A DNA stretch of 9,008 nucleotides from DASUZB01 sp035535495 (GCA_035535495.1 DATLQA010000262.1:1-9008); one strand, 5' to 3'; shown: positions 1-6,588, counted from the stretch's first letter. The notes: generated by a model from the letters alone, not told the origin. Numbers and translations are program-made.

Positions 1-24
1 GGTGAGGTTGCGGGCGGTGAGCAT
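1..24 (-). CDS. Possible 5' end of a divergent gene (partial)
   Basis: Read on the minus strand, an ATG at 24-22 opens a frame that runs off the left edge, giving MLTARNLT. A purine-rich stretch (GGAGGC, 30-25) sits directly before the ATG but is too close to be a normal ribosome binding site; an AGG slightly further upstream is better placed. The eight residues resemble the start of many ABC-transporter ATPases, but eight residues cannot identify a family. If real, the gene would be divergent from the methyltransferase, with about 130 bases between them. This is a weak call resting on position and a short open frame. Confidence 0.25.
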
Positions 25-140
25 GCCTCCAGCCTGGCACGGCCCCCGCCCTGCCCGCAGCCGAGATTCCTGGCCTCGAACCGGGTGGCGGGAGCGGTGG
101 CCACTTGGCGAAGATCGGACCAGGGTTGCCGTGCGGCCGG

Positions 141-146
141 AAGGAG
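141..146 (+). promoter_or_regulatory. Ribosome binding site fixing the methyltransferase start
   Basis: AAGGAG six bases before the GTG at 153. It decides against the upstream in-frame TTG at 105 as the start. Confidence 0.7.
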
Positions 147-152
147 CAGCTG

Positions 153-893
153 GTGAGCGAGCCATCGTTCGACACCGAGGGACTGTTCGACGAGGACTAC
201 CTGCACTTCTACGCCGAGATGCTCGGCGACGAGCGCAGCGACGCCGAGGTCGAGCGGATCTGGAACCTGCTCGCGCTGGAGCCCGGCATGGAGGTGCTGG
301 ACCTCGCCTGCGGCCACGGCCGGATCGCCAACCGGTTGGCCACCCGCGGCTGCCGGGTGACCGGGCTGGACGCCACGCCCCTCTTCCTCGATCGCGCCCG
401 CCGCGACGCAGCCGGCCGTGGCGTCAGGGTGGACTACGTCCAGGGCGACATGCGCGAGCTGCCGTGGACCGGTCGCTTCGACCGGGTGGTGAACTGGTTC
501 ACCTCGTTCGGCTATTTCGACGATGCCGGCAACCGGCGGGTCCTCGCCCAGGTCGCGCAGGCCCTGCGGCCTTCGGGCCGGTTCGCCCTCGAGGTGCAGC
601 ACCGCGACTGGATCGTCGGCGCGCTGCTGCCGGCCGTCCTGGTCGAGCGGGACGGCGACCTGCTGGTCGACCGGAACCGCTTCGATCCGCTGACCGGCAG
701 GATCGTCACCGAGCGGATCATCGCGCGCGGCGGCCAGGTCCGCCGCGTCCCGTTCTTCACGCGGCTGTTCGGCTTCACCGAACTGCGCGACTGGCTGCTG
801 CAGGCCGGCTTCGCCACCGTCGACGCCTACGGCGAGGACGGTGCCTCCCTGTCCCCCGCCAGCCGCCGCCTGCTCGCGGTCGCCCGCCGCTGA
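153..893 (+). CDS. Class I SAM-dependent methyltransferase
   Basis: A 246-residue cytosolic protein with the Rossmann-type methyltransferase fold. Motif I is VLDLACGHGR at residues 48-57 (glycine loop that binds S-adenosylmethionine), followed by the acidic GLD at 71-73 that normally binds the ribose, then QGDM at 97-100 and the WFTSFGYFDD stretch at 115-124. The C-terminal part ends with the usual FTELRDWLLQAGF segment (208-220) of small-molecule methyltransferases of the Methyltransf_25/11 type. The GTG start at 153 is chosen because AAGGAG (141-146) lies six bases before it; a TTG 48 bases upstream is open but has no comparable site. The methyl acceptor cannot be told from sequence, and the neighbours do not form an obvious pathway with it. 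The family call is firm; the substrate is unknown. Confidence 0.93.
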   Translation: MSEPSFDTEGLFDEDYLHFYAEMLGDERSDAEVERIWNLLALEPGMEVLDLACGHGRIANRLATRGCRVTGLDATPLFLDRARRDAAGRGVRVDYVQGDMRELPWTGRFDRVVNWFTSFGYFDDAGNRRVLAQVAQALRPSGRFALEVQHRDWIVGALLPAVLVERDGDLLVDRNRFDPLTGRIVTERIIARGGQVRRVPFFTRLFGFTELRDWLLQAGFATVDAYGEDGASLSPASRRLLAVARR

Positions 894-925
894 CTCCCAC
901 CCTGCGCCTGGTGTGGGCGGTGCTG

Positions 926-972
926 GACCGGGGCCACGCGGGGCTGGCGCGGGGTGGGTCATGACCCCGGTC
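926..972 (+). terminator. Candidate hairpin downstream of the methyltransferase
   Basis: GACCGGGG (926-933) and CCCCGGTC (965-972) form a perfect 8-bp stem. The 31-base loop contains a smaller CCAC/GTGG pairing. It lies about 30 bases after the methyltransferase stop, where a terminator would be expected. There is no T run, and the long loop makes it only a moderate candidate. Confidence 0.35.
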
Positions 973-993
973 GCCGTGTGGCTGCTGGCCGTG

Positions 994-1125
994 CTATGCC
1001 GCCAGTTCCATCACCCGGCTCGACTCGAACAGGAGGTGGTCGACCAGCGTGGCACCCTGCCGCGTAGGATCCGTGACGGGAGCCTGCGCCCGTCCTACTT
1101 TGCCACCGCCATCTGGACGCCACCG
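994..1125 (-). pseudogene. Possible decayed coding fragment, unidentified
   Basis: On the minus strand the frame between two TAG codons (1128-1126 and 996-994) reads, near its end, TDPTRQGATLVDHLLFESSR and then VMELAA before the stop. Over about 27 codons the third positions are mostly G or C while second positions are mixed, which is the pattern of real coding DNA in this genome rather than of chance frames. There is no plausible start codon with a ribosome binding site inside it and the upstream part lacks protein-like character. It could be the 3' end of a gene broken by a past rearrangement. I do not recognise the family. Confidence 0.25.
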
Positions 1126-1224
1126 CTAGCCGTCCCATGCTGACCAGGACCGATGTGCCAGGCGCTGGCGCCCCAGGGCCGGTCAGAGAACGATGGTTCT
1201 GGGCAACGTGCGAAAGGTGCCATC

Positions 1225-1788
1225 ATGCTCAACGGGGACAAGGTCGTGCTGCGTCCGGTGCGTGAGCGCGATCTCGCGGCATTCATCGACGCGCACACGG
1301 AGATCTCCAACCGCGGCGAGTTCTTCCCGCTTGGCGTCCAGCCGGAGTCAGTTCTCCGGCGGAATTACGCCGAGACGGGCTTTTGGGAGCGGGATGAGGG
1401 CACCCTGCTCATCTGGAACCGGGACGACGTCATGGTCGGCCACATCGAGTTCTTCCGACCGGTCAGCTACTGGGACGCGTACGAGCTCTCATACCAGCTG
1501 TACGGCCGGGAGCACGCCGGCCAGGGCTACACGACCGAGGCGGTGCGCCTCCTGGTTGACTACTTGTTCGCGGCAAAGAAGGTCAACCGCATCTCGTTGG
1601 TGATCGTGCCCGAGAACGCCCCGAGCCAGCGGATCGCGGAGAAGTGCGGATTCCAGCTCGAGGGAACAGCGCGCGGAGCCTTCTTCAACGGCGGCCGCAG
1701 CGTCGACGTGCTCATCTACTCGCTGCTCCGCGACGACCCGCGGCCCTGGCGCAAGTCGGACTACGATCAGGATGAGCTGATCAAGTAG
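1225..1788 (+). CDS. GNAT-family N-acetyltransferase (RimJ/RimL type)
   Basis: A 187-residue cytosolic acetyltransferase that would transfer acetyl from acetyl-CoA to an amine. It opens with KVVLRPVRERDLAAF (6-20), the typical first strand and helix of the Acetyltransf_3 family. The acetyl-CoA pyrophosphate-binding motif is GREHAGQGYTTEA at 94-106. It is followed by VPENAPSQRIAEKCGF at 128-143 and the LEGTARGAFFNGGRSVDVLIYSLLRDD ending found in RimJ/RimL-like enzymes. The ATG at 1225 is preceded by GAAAGG (1212-1217) seven bases away; an upstream in-frame ATG at 1153 would add 24 residues unlike the family. The last ~15 residues are hydrophilic and overlap a transposase remnant on the other strand, so the natural C-terminus may have been replaced. 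Codon use is somewhat less GC-biased than in the Liv operon. The target could be a protein N-terminus or a small amine such as a drug. Confidence 0.92.
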   Translation: MLNGDKVVLRPVRERDLAAFIDAHTEISNRGEFFPLGVQPESVLRRNYAETGFWERDEGTLLIWNRDDVMVGHIEFFRPVSYWDAYELSYQLYGREHAGQGYTTEAVRLLVDYLFAAKKVNRISLVIVPENAPSQRIAEKCGFQLEGTARGAFFNGGRSVDVLIYSLLRDDPRPWRKSDYDQDELIK

Positions 1789-1871
1789 CGCCAGCAGATC
1801 AGGCAGCAGGCGAGTGTGACGAGGCCTTGATGGATGTCGGCGCGGTACTCCCAGCAGACCGCGTCGTGACG
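1767..1871 (-). mobile_element. IS5-type transposase C-terminal remnant
   Basis: On the minus strand, the frame from 1871 to the TGA at 1769-1767 includes WEYRADIHQGLVTLACCLICWRYL (within 1853-1782). It matches from memory the conserved end of IS5-group DDE transposases, where an R-x-E-x-R-A-D-I-H motif is followed by a hydrophobic helix and ICWR-x-L just before the stop. The catalytic part is absent: upstream in the same frame is only the stop codon of the small gene at 1905. Hence this is a dead 3' fragment. No terminal inverted repeat could be recognised. It overlaps the final codons and stop of the acetyltransferase. Confidence 0.55.
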
Positions 1872-1904
1872 CATGTGGATAACCACGCCGGATAAGCGGC
1901 GCGG

Positions 1905-2192
1905 TCAGCCGATAGCGAAGTGATCCACCAGCGTGTGGGCGTAGTAGTCCTCCCAGGGCTCGTCTGGGGAGCGCTCGGCGTACTCCCTGTCCATGCGCAC
2001 CAGGAGGTAGGTGAGCTCGCTGCGGATCACCTTGGCGCCGAGCAGGTCGGACAGCTCCGAAAGGGCCACGAGCCAGTTCGAGTACCACGATGCCCAGTCG
2101 TCGTCGGCGCCGTCGGTGATCCGGTAGACCCGGTGGTGGGTCTCGGCCGCCTCGTGGAGGAGGTCCCTGACCTTCGCCGTCCGTTCGTCCAC
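1905..2192 (-). CDS. Small conserved-looking hypothetical protein
   Basis: A 95-residue soluble, mostly helical, acidic protein with no signal peptide or membrane segment. Its most striking part is THHRVYRITDGADDDWASWY at residues 18-37, followed by NWLVALSELSDLLG (39-52) and SELTYLLVRMDREYAE (58-73). I recall similar uncharacterised actinobacterial proteins with a T-H-H...DG-x-DDDWASWY core but no assigned function. The GTG start at 2192 is chosen because GGGGAG (2206-2201) lies eight bases before it; codons further upstream look non-coding. It is divergent from the TetR-Liv operon and shares its 273-base upstream region, so it may share control. A role cannot be assigned. Confidence 0.78.
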   Translation of the reverse strand: MDERTAKVRDLLHEAAETHHRVYRITDGADDDWASWYSNWLVALSELSDLLGAKVIRSELTYLLVRMDREYAERSPDEPWEDYYAHTLVDHFAIG

Positions 2193-2292
2193 GCGCTCAT
2201 CTCCCCGCTGGTTCTCATCGGTGCCATCTACCGCCGTCGCCGGCCTGCCTGCACATCGTCTCGCATCGCCGGGCTCCCGTGGGCGGCGGTGC

Positions 2293-2308
2293 ATGAACCG
2301 TGGTTCAT
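2293..2308. promoter_or_regulatory. Perfect palindrome, candidate TetR operator
   Basis: ATGAACC-GT-GGTTCAT: two perfect 7-base arms with a 2-base spacer, the size and symmetry expected for a TetR-family dimer site. It lies in the shared region between the small minus-strand gene (start 2192) and the TetR gene (start 2466), 45 bases upstream of a candidate -35 box. Binding by the adjacent TetR protein is an inference from location and symmetry. Confidence 0.5.
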
Positions 2309-2352
2309 CGCGAGCGTGCGTCGAGGGTTACCGAGCAGCTTCTACGAGCGGA

Positions 2353-2382
2353 TTGACAGGGCATCACGGACAGAATTAGCGT
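2353..2382 (+). promoter_or_regulatory. Candidate sigma-70-type promoter of the TetR-Liv operon
   Basis: TTGACA (2353-2358) and TAGCGT (2377-2382) separated by 18 bases, in the least GC-rich stretch of the region. The -35 box is a perfect match and the -10 fits the TANNNT pattern of actinobacterial housekeeping promoters. Transcription would begin near 2389 and give a leader of about 75 bases before the ATG at 2466. Confidence 0.5.
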
Positions 2383-2465
2383 TCACGCCAGCTTCCCTGT
2401 CGCGCTGCCCGCGACCGTGGGGCCTGCAGCGGCGGCCGGTGACGGTCGGTGCCAAGGGGGTCGCG

Positions 2466-3089
2466 ATGGCCGATCGCGCTGAGTCACCCGACATCCGCCG
2501 GCGCATCCTCCAGGCGGCCGAGGACCTCTTCGGGAAGCGCTCCTACGAGCGCACCGGGGTGGCGGACGTGGCCCGGGCGGCCGGCATCGCCACCGGGTCG
2601 TTCTACCGCCATTTCCCCAGCAAGCGCGAGCTGGTGGTGGAGCTGCTCCGGGAGCTCAACCGCGAGCTCCGCCGCGAGATGCGGGAGGCGATCGGCGAGG
2701 CGACCAGGCAGCAGGACCGGGAGCGGCGGGCCTTCACGGCGTTCTTCCGGTTCCTCGCCCGACACCCCTACCTGTTCCGCATCCAGCGGCAGGTCGAGTT
2801 CATCGCCCCCACCGTCTACCGGGAGTACTTCGACGAGCTGGCCCGCCGCTACGCGCGCTCCGCCAAGGACGCCATGGTCCGGGCGGAGATCGATCCGAGG
2901 TTCGACCCCGACTTCCTGGCCTACGCGGTCTACATCGGGGTCGCACATTTCGTGGGTCTCCGCTGGGTAGAGTGGACCGAGGGAGGCGAGGTTCCCGACG
3001 ACATCGCCGAGCAAGTGTTCCTGTTGCTCAACAAGGCGCTCAGACCCGTCGACCAGGTGGCGCCCGCCGCGGCGACCCGGCGCGGGTGA
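2466..3089 (+). CDS. TetR-family transcriptional regulator
   Basis: A 207-residue DNA-binding regulator. Residues 10-60 form the TetR N-terminal domain: RRILQAAEDLFGKRSYERTG, then the helix-turn-helix VADVARAAGIATGSFYRHF (32-50) and PSKRELV. The C-terminal ligand/dimer domain (about 65-195) is helical, with HPYLFRIQRQVEF (100-112) and VYIGVAHFVGLRWVEW (155-170). The latter resembles the many TetR proteins that sense acyl or other hydrophobic ligands, but the ligand cannot be read directly. The ATG is preceded by AAGGGGG (2454-2460). The gene is first in an operon with the Liv transporter (15-base gap to the LivG ATPase), so it probably represses its own operon until the transported compound or a derivative appears. 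The palindrome at 2293-2308 is the likely site. Confidence 0.93.
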   Translation: MADRAESPDIRRRILQAAEDLFGKRSYERTGVADVARAAGIATGSFYRHFPSKRELVVELLRELNRELRREMREAIGEATRQQDRERRAFTAFFRFLARHPYLFRIQRQVEFIAPTVYREYFDELARRYARSAKDAMVRAEIDPRFDPDFLAYAVYIGVAHFVGLRWVEWTEGGEVPDDIAEQVFLLLNKALRPVDQVAPAAATRRG

Positions 3090-3104
3090 CCTCCAGGGGC
3101 CGCG

Positions 3105-3869
3105 ATGCCTGTGCTTCGTATCGGCCAGCTCACCGTCCGCTTCGGCGGTGTGACCGCGCTGGACGGCGTGTCCTTCGAGGTCGAGCCGGGCCAGGTGTGC
3201 GGGCTGATCGGCCCCAACGGTGCCGGCAAGACCACGCTGTTCGACTGCGTCAGCCGGCTGACCAGGCCGCAGGCCGGCCAGATCGAGTTCGACGGGCAGG
3301 ACCTGCTGCGGCTGGAGGCCCACCAGGTGGCCGCGCTCGGAGTCGCCAGGACCTTCCAGCACCTCGGCCTGGTCGGCTCGCTGAGCGTCCGCGAGAACGT
3401 GATGCTCGGCGGCCACCACGCCTGCCGGGCCGGCTTCGTTGCCGCCGCGCTCCGCCTGCCGCTGGTGGGTCGCGAGGAGCGCGCGCTCCGCCGCCGCGCC
3501 GACGAGGTGCTGGAGCGCCTCGGGCTGGCACGGCTGGCCGCGCGGCCAGCCGCCGGCCTGCCCTACGGGATGCTGAAGCGCATCGAGCTGGCCAGGGCGC
3601 TCGGCGCGGCGCCCAAGCTGCTGCTGCTCGACGAGCCGGCCAGCGGCCTGTCCCACGGCGAGGTCGACGAGCTGGTCGGCGTGCTGGACGCGGTCCGCCG
3701 CGACGGCGACCTCACCCTGCTCCTGGTCGAGCACCACATGGGCATGGTCATGCGCATGTCCCACCAGGTGGTGGTGCTGGACTTCGGCCGCAAGATCGCC
3801 GAGGGCGCCCCGGCGGCGGTGCGCGAGGACCCGGCGGTGATCGAGGCCTACCTGGGGGTGCCGGCGTGA
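3105..3869 (+). CDS. livG: Branched-chain amino acid-type ABC transporter ATPase LivG
   Basis: A 254-residue cytosolic ATPase that would power an importer of the HAAT (hydrophobic amino acid/amide) family. Visible motifs: Walker A GPNGAGKTT at 36-44, Q-loop Q85 in ARTFQHLGL, ABC signature LPYGMLKRIELARAL from 152 (the LPYG form in place of LSGG is normal for LivG), Walker B LLLLDEP at 172-178, and the H-loop histidine H210 in LLLVEHH. The length and the final EGAPAAVREDPAVIEAYLG are standard for LivG. The ribosome binding site is AGGGG (3095-3099). It follows the regulator by 15 bases and overlaps the LivF gene by four bases (GTGA at 3866-3869). The family is secure, but such ATPases also serve urea, amide and aromatic-acid importers. 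Confidence 0.95.
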   Translation: MPVLRIGQLTVRFGGVTALDGVSFEVEPGQVCGLIGPNGAGKTTLFDCVSRLTRPQAGQIEFDGQDLLRLEAHQVAALGVARTFQHLGLVGSLSVRENVMLGGHHACRAGFVAAALRLPLVGREERALRRRADEVLERLGLARLAARPAAGLPYGMLKRIELARALGAAPKLLLLDEPASGLSHGEVDELVGVLDAVRRDGDLTLLLVEHHMGMVMRMSHQVVVLDFGRKIAEGAPAAVREDPAVIEAYLGVPA

Positions 3870-4579
3870 GCGCCCTCCTGGAGGTCGAAGGCCTGCGCGC
3901 CAGCTACGGACCGCTGCAGGCGCTCCATGGCGTCGACGTCACCGTCGACGAGGGCGGCGTGGTCGCGATCCTCGGCCCCAACGGGGCCGGCAAGACCACC
4001 ATCCTCCGGGCCCTCTGCGGCATGGTGCGCACCGCCGGGCGGGTCGCCTTCGACGGGCGCAGCCTGCTGGGGCTGCCGACCGAGCGGATCGTGCGGCTCG
4101 GCGTGGCGCACGTGCCGGAGGGGCGCGGCACCTTCCCGGCGCTGACCGTGGAGGAGAACCTGCGGCTCGGCGCCTACGTCCGCCGCGACGCCGCCGCGGT
4201 CGCCGCCGACCTCGACCGCTGGTACGGCGTGTTCCCGCGGCTCGCCGACCGGCGCGGCCAGGCGGCCGCCAGCCTCTCAGGCGGCGAGCAGCAGATGCTC
4301 GCGGTCGCCAGGGCGCTGCTGCTGCGCCCCCGGCTGTTGCTGCTCGACGAACCGTCGCTGGGGTTGGCGCCGATGGTCACCAAGGAGCTGTACACGGTGC
4401 TCGGCCAGATCAAGCGGGAGCAGCACACCACCATGCTGCTGGTCGAGCAGAACGCCAACCTCGCGCTCGAGCTCGCCGACCACGCCTACGTGCTGGAGGC
4501 GGGCCGGACGGTCCTGGCCGGCCCGGCCGGCGAGGTCAGGACCGACGAGCACGTGCGGCGCGCCTACCTCGGCTACTGA
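3866..4579 (+). CDS. livF: Branched-chain amino acid-type ABC transporter ATPase LivF
   Basis: A 237-residue ATPase, the partner of LivG. Walker A GPNGAGKTT is at 37-45, the LivF-typical HVPEGRGTFPALTVEENL at 82-99, the signature LSGGEQQMLAVARAL from 137, and Walker B LLLLDEPSLGLAP from 157. In the switch position the protein has LVEQN (192-196), the form usual for LivF. The GTG start at 3866 overlaps the LivG stop in a GTGA, with GGGGG (3854-3858) as ribosome binding site, so translation is probably coupled. The stop at 4577-4579 overlaps the AAGGAG that serves the next gene. The length is normal and no residue is missing. Confidence 0.95.
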   Translation: MSALLEVEGLRASYGPLQALHGVDVTVDEGGVVAILGPNGAGKTTILRALCGMVRTAGRVAFDGRSLLGLPTERIVRLGVAHVPEGRGTFPALTVEENLRLGAYVRRDAAAVAADLDRWYGVFPRLADRRGQAAASLSGGEQQMLAVARALLLRPRLLLLDEPSLGLAPMVTKELYTVLGQIKREQHTTMLLVEQNANLALELADHAYVLEAGRTVLAGPAGEVRTDEHVRRAYLGY

Positions 4580-4589
4580 AGGAGCGGCG

Positions 4590-5471
4590 ATGGCACGGTT
4601 CGTGCAGGTGGTGGTCGACGGGATCGCCGACGGCTCGATCTATGCCGCGCTGGCCCTCGCCCTGGTGCTGATCTTCCGCTCGACCGGGATCGTGAACTTC
4701 GCCCAGGGCGAGATGGCGATGTTCTCGACCTTCATCGCCTGGGCGCTCAACGACAGCGGCCGGCCGCTGTGGCTGGCGCTGCTCGGCGCGTTCGCGCTCT
4801 CGTTCCTGGGCGGCATGGCGATCGAGCGGGTGCTGATCCGCCCGGTGGAGGGCAGCCGGCCGCTCACCCTGCTGATCGTCACCTTGGGCCTGCTCGTCCT
4901 GATCAACGCGGCGGCGGGCTGGATCTGGGGGTTCAGCAACCGCGGCTTCCCGTCGATCTTCCCGAGCGGCGCGGCGCGGCTGGGCGACGTGGCGCTGTCG
5001 CTCGAATCACTCGGCATCATCGCCGTGCTCCTGGCCGTCGTCGGCCTGCTGTGGCTGCTGTTCCAGCACACCAAGCTGGGGCTGGCGATGCGCGCGGCGG
5101 CGCAGAACCCGGAATCCAGCCGCCTGGTCGGCATCAACGTCGGACGCCTGCTGATGCTCGGCTGGGGGCTGGCGGCGCTGCTCGGCGCGCTCGCCGGGGT
5201 GCTGGTCGCGCCCCGCCTGTTCCTGGACGTGAACCTGATGGGCGGCGTGCTGGTGTACGCCTTCGCCGGCGCGGCGCTCGGCGGGTTCGACTCGCCGCTC
5301 GGCGCGGTCGTCGGCGGCTGGATCATCGGCGTCGCCGAGAACCTCGCCGGCACCTACGTGGATGCCATCGGCGCCGACCTGAAGGTGCTGGTGCCGCTCG
5401 GGATCATCTTCGTCGTCCTGCTGGTGCGCCCGTCGGGGCTGTTCGGGTCGCCGGAGGTGACGCGGGCGTGA
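4590..5471 (+). CDS. livH: Branched-chain amino acid-type ABC permease LivH
   Basis: A 293-residue inner-membrane permease, one half of the transport channel with LivM. The LivH hallmark STGIVNFAQGEM lies at 31-42 after the first membrane segment. Further hydrophobic segments lie near 59-77, 92-112, 141-158, 187-208, 218-231, 236-252 and 265-279, matching the eight or so helices usual in the family. The cytoplasmic coupling segment that contacts the ATPases is TKLGLAMRAAAQNPESSRLV at 161-180. It ends in the common VRPSGLFG. The ATG at 4590 has AAGGAG (4579-4584) five bases before it. It overlaps LivM by four bases. Confidence 0.95.
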   Translation: MARFVQVVVDGIADGSIYAALALALVLIFRSTGIVNFAQGEMAMFSTFIAWALNDSGRPLWLALLGAFALSFLGGMAIERVLIRPVEGSRPLTLLIVTLGLLVLINAAAGWIWGFSNRGFPSIFPSGAARLGDVALSLESLGIIAVLLAVVGLLWLLFQHTKLGLAMRAAAQNPESSRLVGINVGRLLMLGWGLAALLGALAGVLVAPRLFLDVNLMGGVLVYAFAGAALGGFDSPLGAVVGGWIIGVAENLAGTYVDAIGADLKVLVPLGIIFVVLLVRPSGLFGSPEVTRA

Positions 5472-6535
5472 GCCTGCTCACGGTCGAGCGGGACAGCCGG
5501 CGGCACCGGTGGCTGCGCGGCGCGGCACTCGGCGCGGCCGTGCTGATCGCGGTCGGGCTGCCGTTCAACTCCGAGCCGGTCATCAACGGCCAGCTGACCC
5601 TGGTGCTCATCTACGCGGTGGCCGCGCTCGGGCTGAACCTGCTGGTCGGCTACGCCGGCCAGATCTCGCTCGGGCACGGCGCGTTCTTTGCCATCGGCGC
5701 CTACACGGCGGCCGCGCTGATCGTCCACGCCGGCGTGCCCTACCTGCTGACCGTGCCCGCCGCGGCGCTGGTCACCTTCGCCATCGGGTTCGCCTTCGGG
5801 GTGCCGGCGCTGCGCCTGCGAGGCCTGTACCTGGCGCTGGTGACCTTGGCGCTGGCGGTCGCGCTACCGCCGCTGATCAAGCGCTTCGAAGGGCTCACCG
5901 GCGGGGTTCAGGGCATGAGCGTGCCCCAGCCGGCGGTGCCCGGCTGGCTGCCGGTCGACCCGGACCAGTACCTGTACCTGCTGGTCCTCGGCGTCGCCGC
6001 GGTGATGTTCCTGCTCGCCACCAACCTCACCCGCGGCGGGCTCGGCCGGGCGCTGATCGCGATCCGCGACAACGAGCGCGCCGGCACCACCATGGGCGTC
6101 GACCCGGCGCGGGTGAAGACCCGCGTGTTCGCGTGCAGCGCCGCCTTCGCCGGCGTCGCCGGCGCGCTGTTCACCTTCGCGCTCGGCTTCGTCGCCCCCG
6201 AGTCCTTCACCCTGGTGCTGTCGTTCCGCTTCCTGGCCGCGATCGTGATCGGCGGGCTCGGGACGGTCGGCGGCGCGGTGCTCGGCGCGCTGTTCATCGA
6301 GTTCGTGCCGCAGTACGCCGACGACGTCAACCAGGCGCTGACCGGCGTGATCTACGGCGCCACCCTGATCGCGGTCATGTACCTGCTCCCCGGCGGCGCC
6401 GCCGGGCTGCTGCAACGCCTCCGGCGCCTGCTGGTCGAGGTGGTCGAAGCGCCCCCTGGGGCGCGGCCCGACGAGCCGGCCGCGGGCACCGCCACCGTCC
6501 CGACCTCGCCGGGCGGCCGCCAGCCGGCCGGCTGA
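5468..6535 (+). CDS. livM: Branched-chain amino acid-type ABC permease LivM
   Basis: A 355-residue inner-membrane permease, partner of LivH. Hallmarks are NLLVGYAGQISLGHGAFFAI at 57-76, VPALRLRGLYLALVTLALA at 112-130, the ATPase-coupling segment GRALIAIRDNERAGTTMGVD at 193-212 followed by VKTRVFACSAAFAGVAGAL, and IGGLGTVGGAVLGA at 261-274. The GTG start at 5468 overlaps the LivH stop (GTGA), and a strong GGAGGTGA (5453-5460) inside the LivH coding sequence lies seven bases before it. After the last membrane segment (about 295-310) there is a ~40-residue Pro/Ala/Gly-rich cytoplasmic tail that is probably disordered, as in many actinobacterial LivM proteins. It is the last gene of the operon; no substrate-binding protein gene follows. 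Confidence 0.94.
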   Translation: MSLLTVERDSRRHRWLRGAALGAAVLIAVGLPFNSEPVINGQLTLVLIYAVAALGLNLLVGYAGQISLGHGAFFAIGAYTAAALIVHAGVPYLLTVPAAALVTFAIGFAFGVPALRLRGLYLALVTLALAVALPPLIKRFEGLTGGVQGMSVPQPAVPGWLPVDPDQYLYLLVLGVAAVMFLLATNLTRGGLGRALIAIRDNERAGTTMGVDPARVKTRVFACSAAFAGVAGALFTFALGFVAPESFTLVLSFRFLAAIVIGGLGTVGGAVLGALFIEFVPQYADDVNQALTGVIYGATLIAVMYLLPGGAAGLLQRLRRLLVEVVEAPPGARPDEPAAGTATVPTSPGGRQPAG

Positions 6536-6543
6536 GGCGACGC

Positions 6544-6571
6544 GCCGGCCCCCGCCCTGGCGGGGGCCGGC
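6544..6571. terminator. Strong hairpin between convergent genes
   Basis: GCCGGCCCCCGCC (6544-6556) and GGCGGGGGCCGGC (6559-6571) are perfect reverse complements of 13 bases, giving a very stable stem with a tiny loop. It lies 8 bases after the LivM stop and 17 bases past the end of the convergent hydrolase gene, so it can end transcription from both sides. There is no T run, which is common for actinobacterial terminators. Confidence 0.75.
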
Positions 6572-6588
6572 ACCTGGATGCCCGTGGC

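Larger units (their letters stand above)
894..1224. other. Gene-poor stretch between methyltransferase and acetyltransferase
   Basis: About 330 bases with no convincing intact gene. It holds the 926-972 hairpin, a short minus-strand open stretch that looks like decayed coding sequence (994-1125), and small inverted repeats near 1140-1185 (CTGACC/GGTCAG, with GGCGC-TG-GCGCC inside at 1161-1172). The latter could be part of the acetyltransferase leader. No clear -35/-10 pair for the acetyltransferase was seen. Confidence 0.6.

Noticed and set aside
961..1143. Plus-strand open frame MTPVAVWLLAVLC... in the gene-poor stretch
   Set aside because: No ribosome binding site and no protein-like pattern after the first residues; the opposite strand has better coding bias.
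3558..3570. LPYG in place of LSGG in the LivG signature as a possible defect
   Set aside because: LPYG is the usual form in LivG-type ATPases, so it is not a loss of function.
2484..3764. Long minus-strand open frame opposite the TetR and LivG genes
   Set aside because: The plus-strand frames contain full family motifs with ribosome binding sites, whereas this one has no recognisable domain and no start signal.
4440..4455. Missing H-loop histidine in LivF (VEQN)
   Set aside because: VEQN is the normal sequence at this place in LivF proteins.
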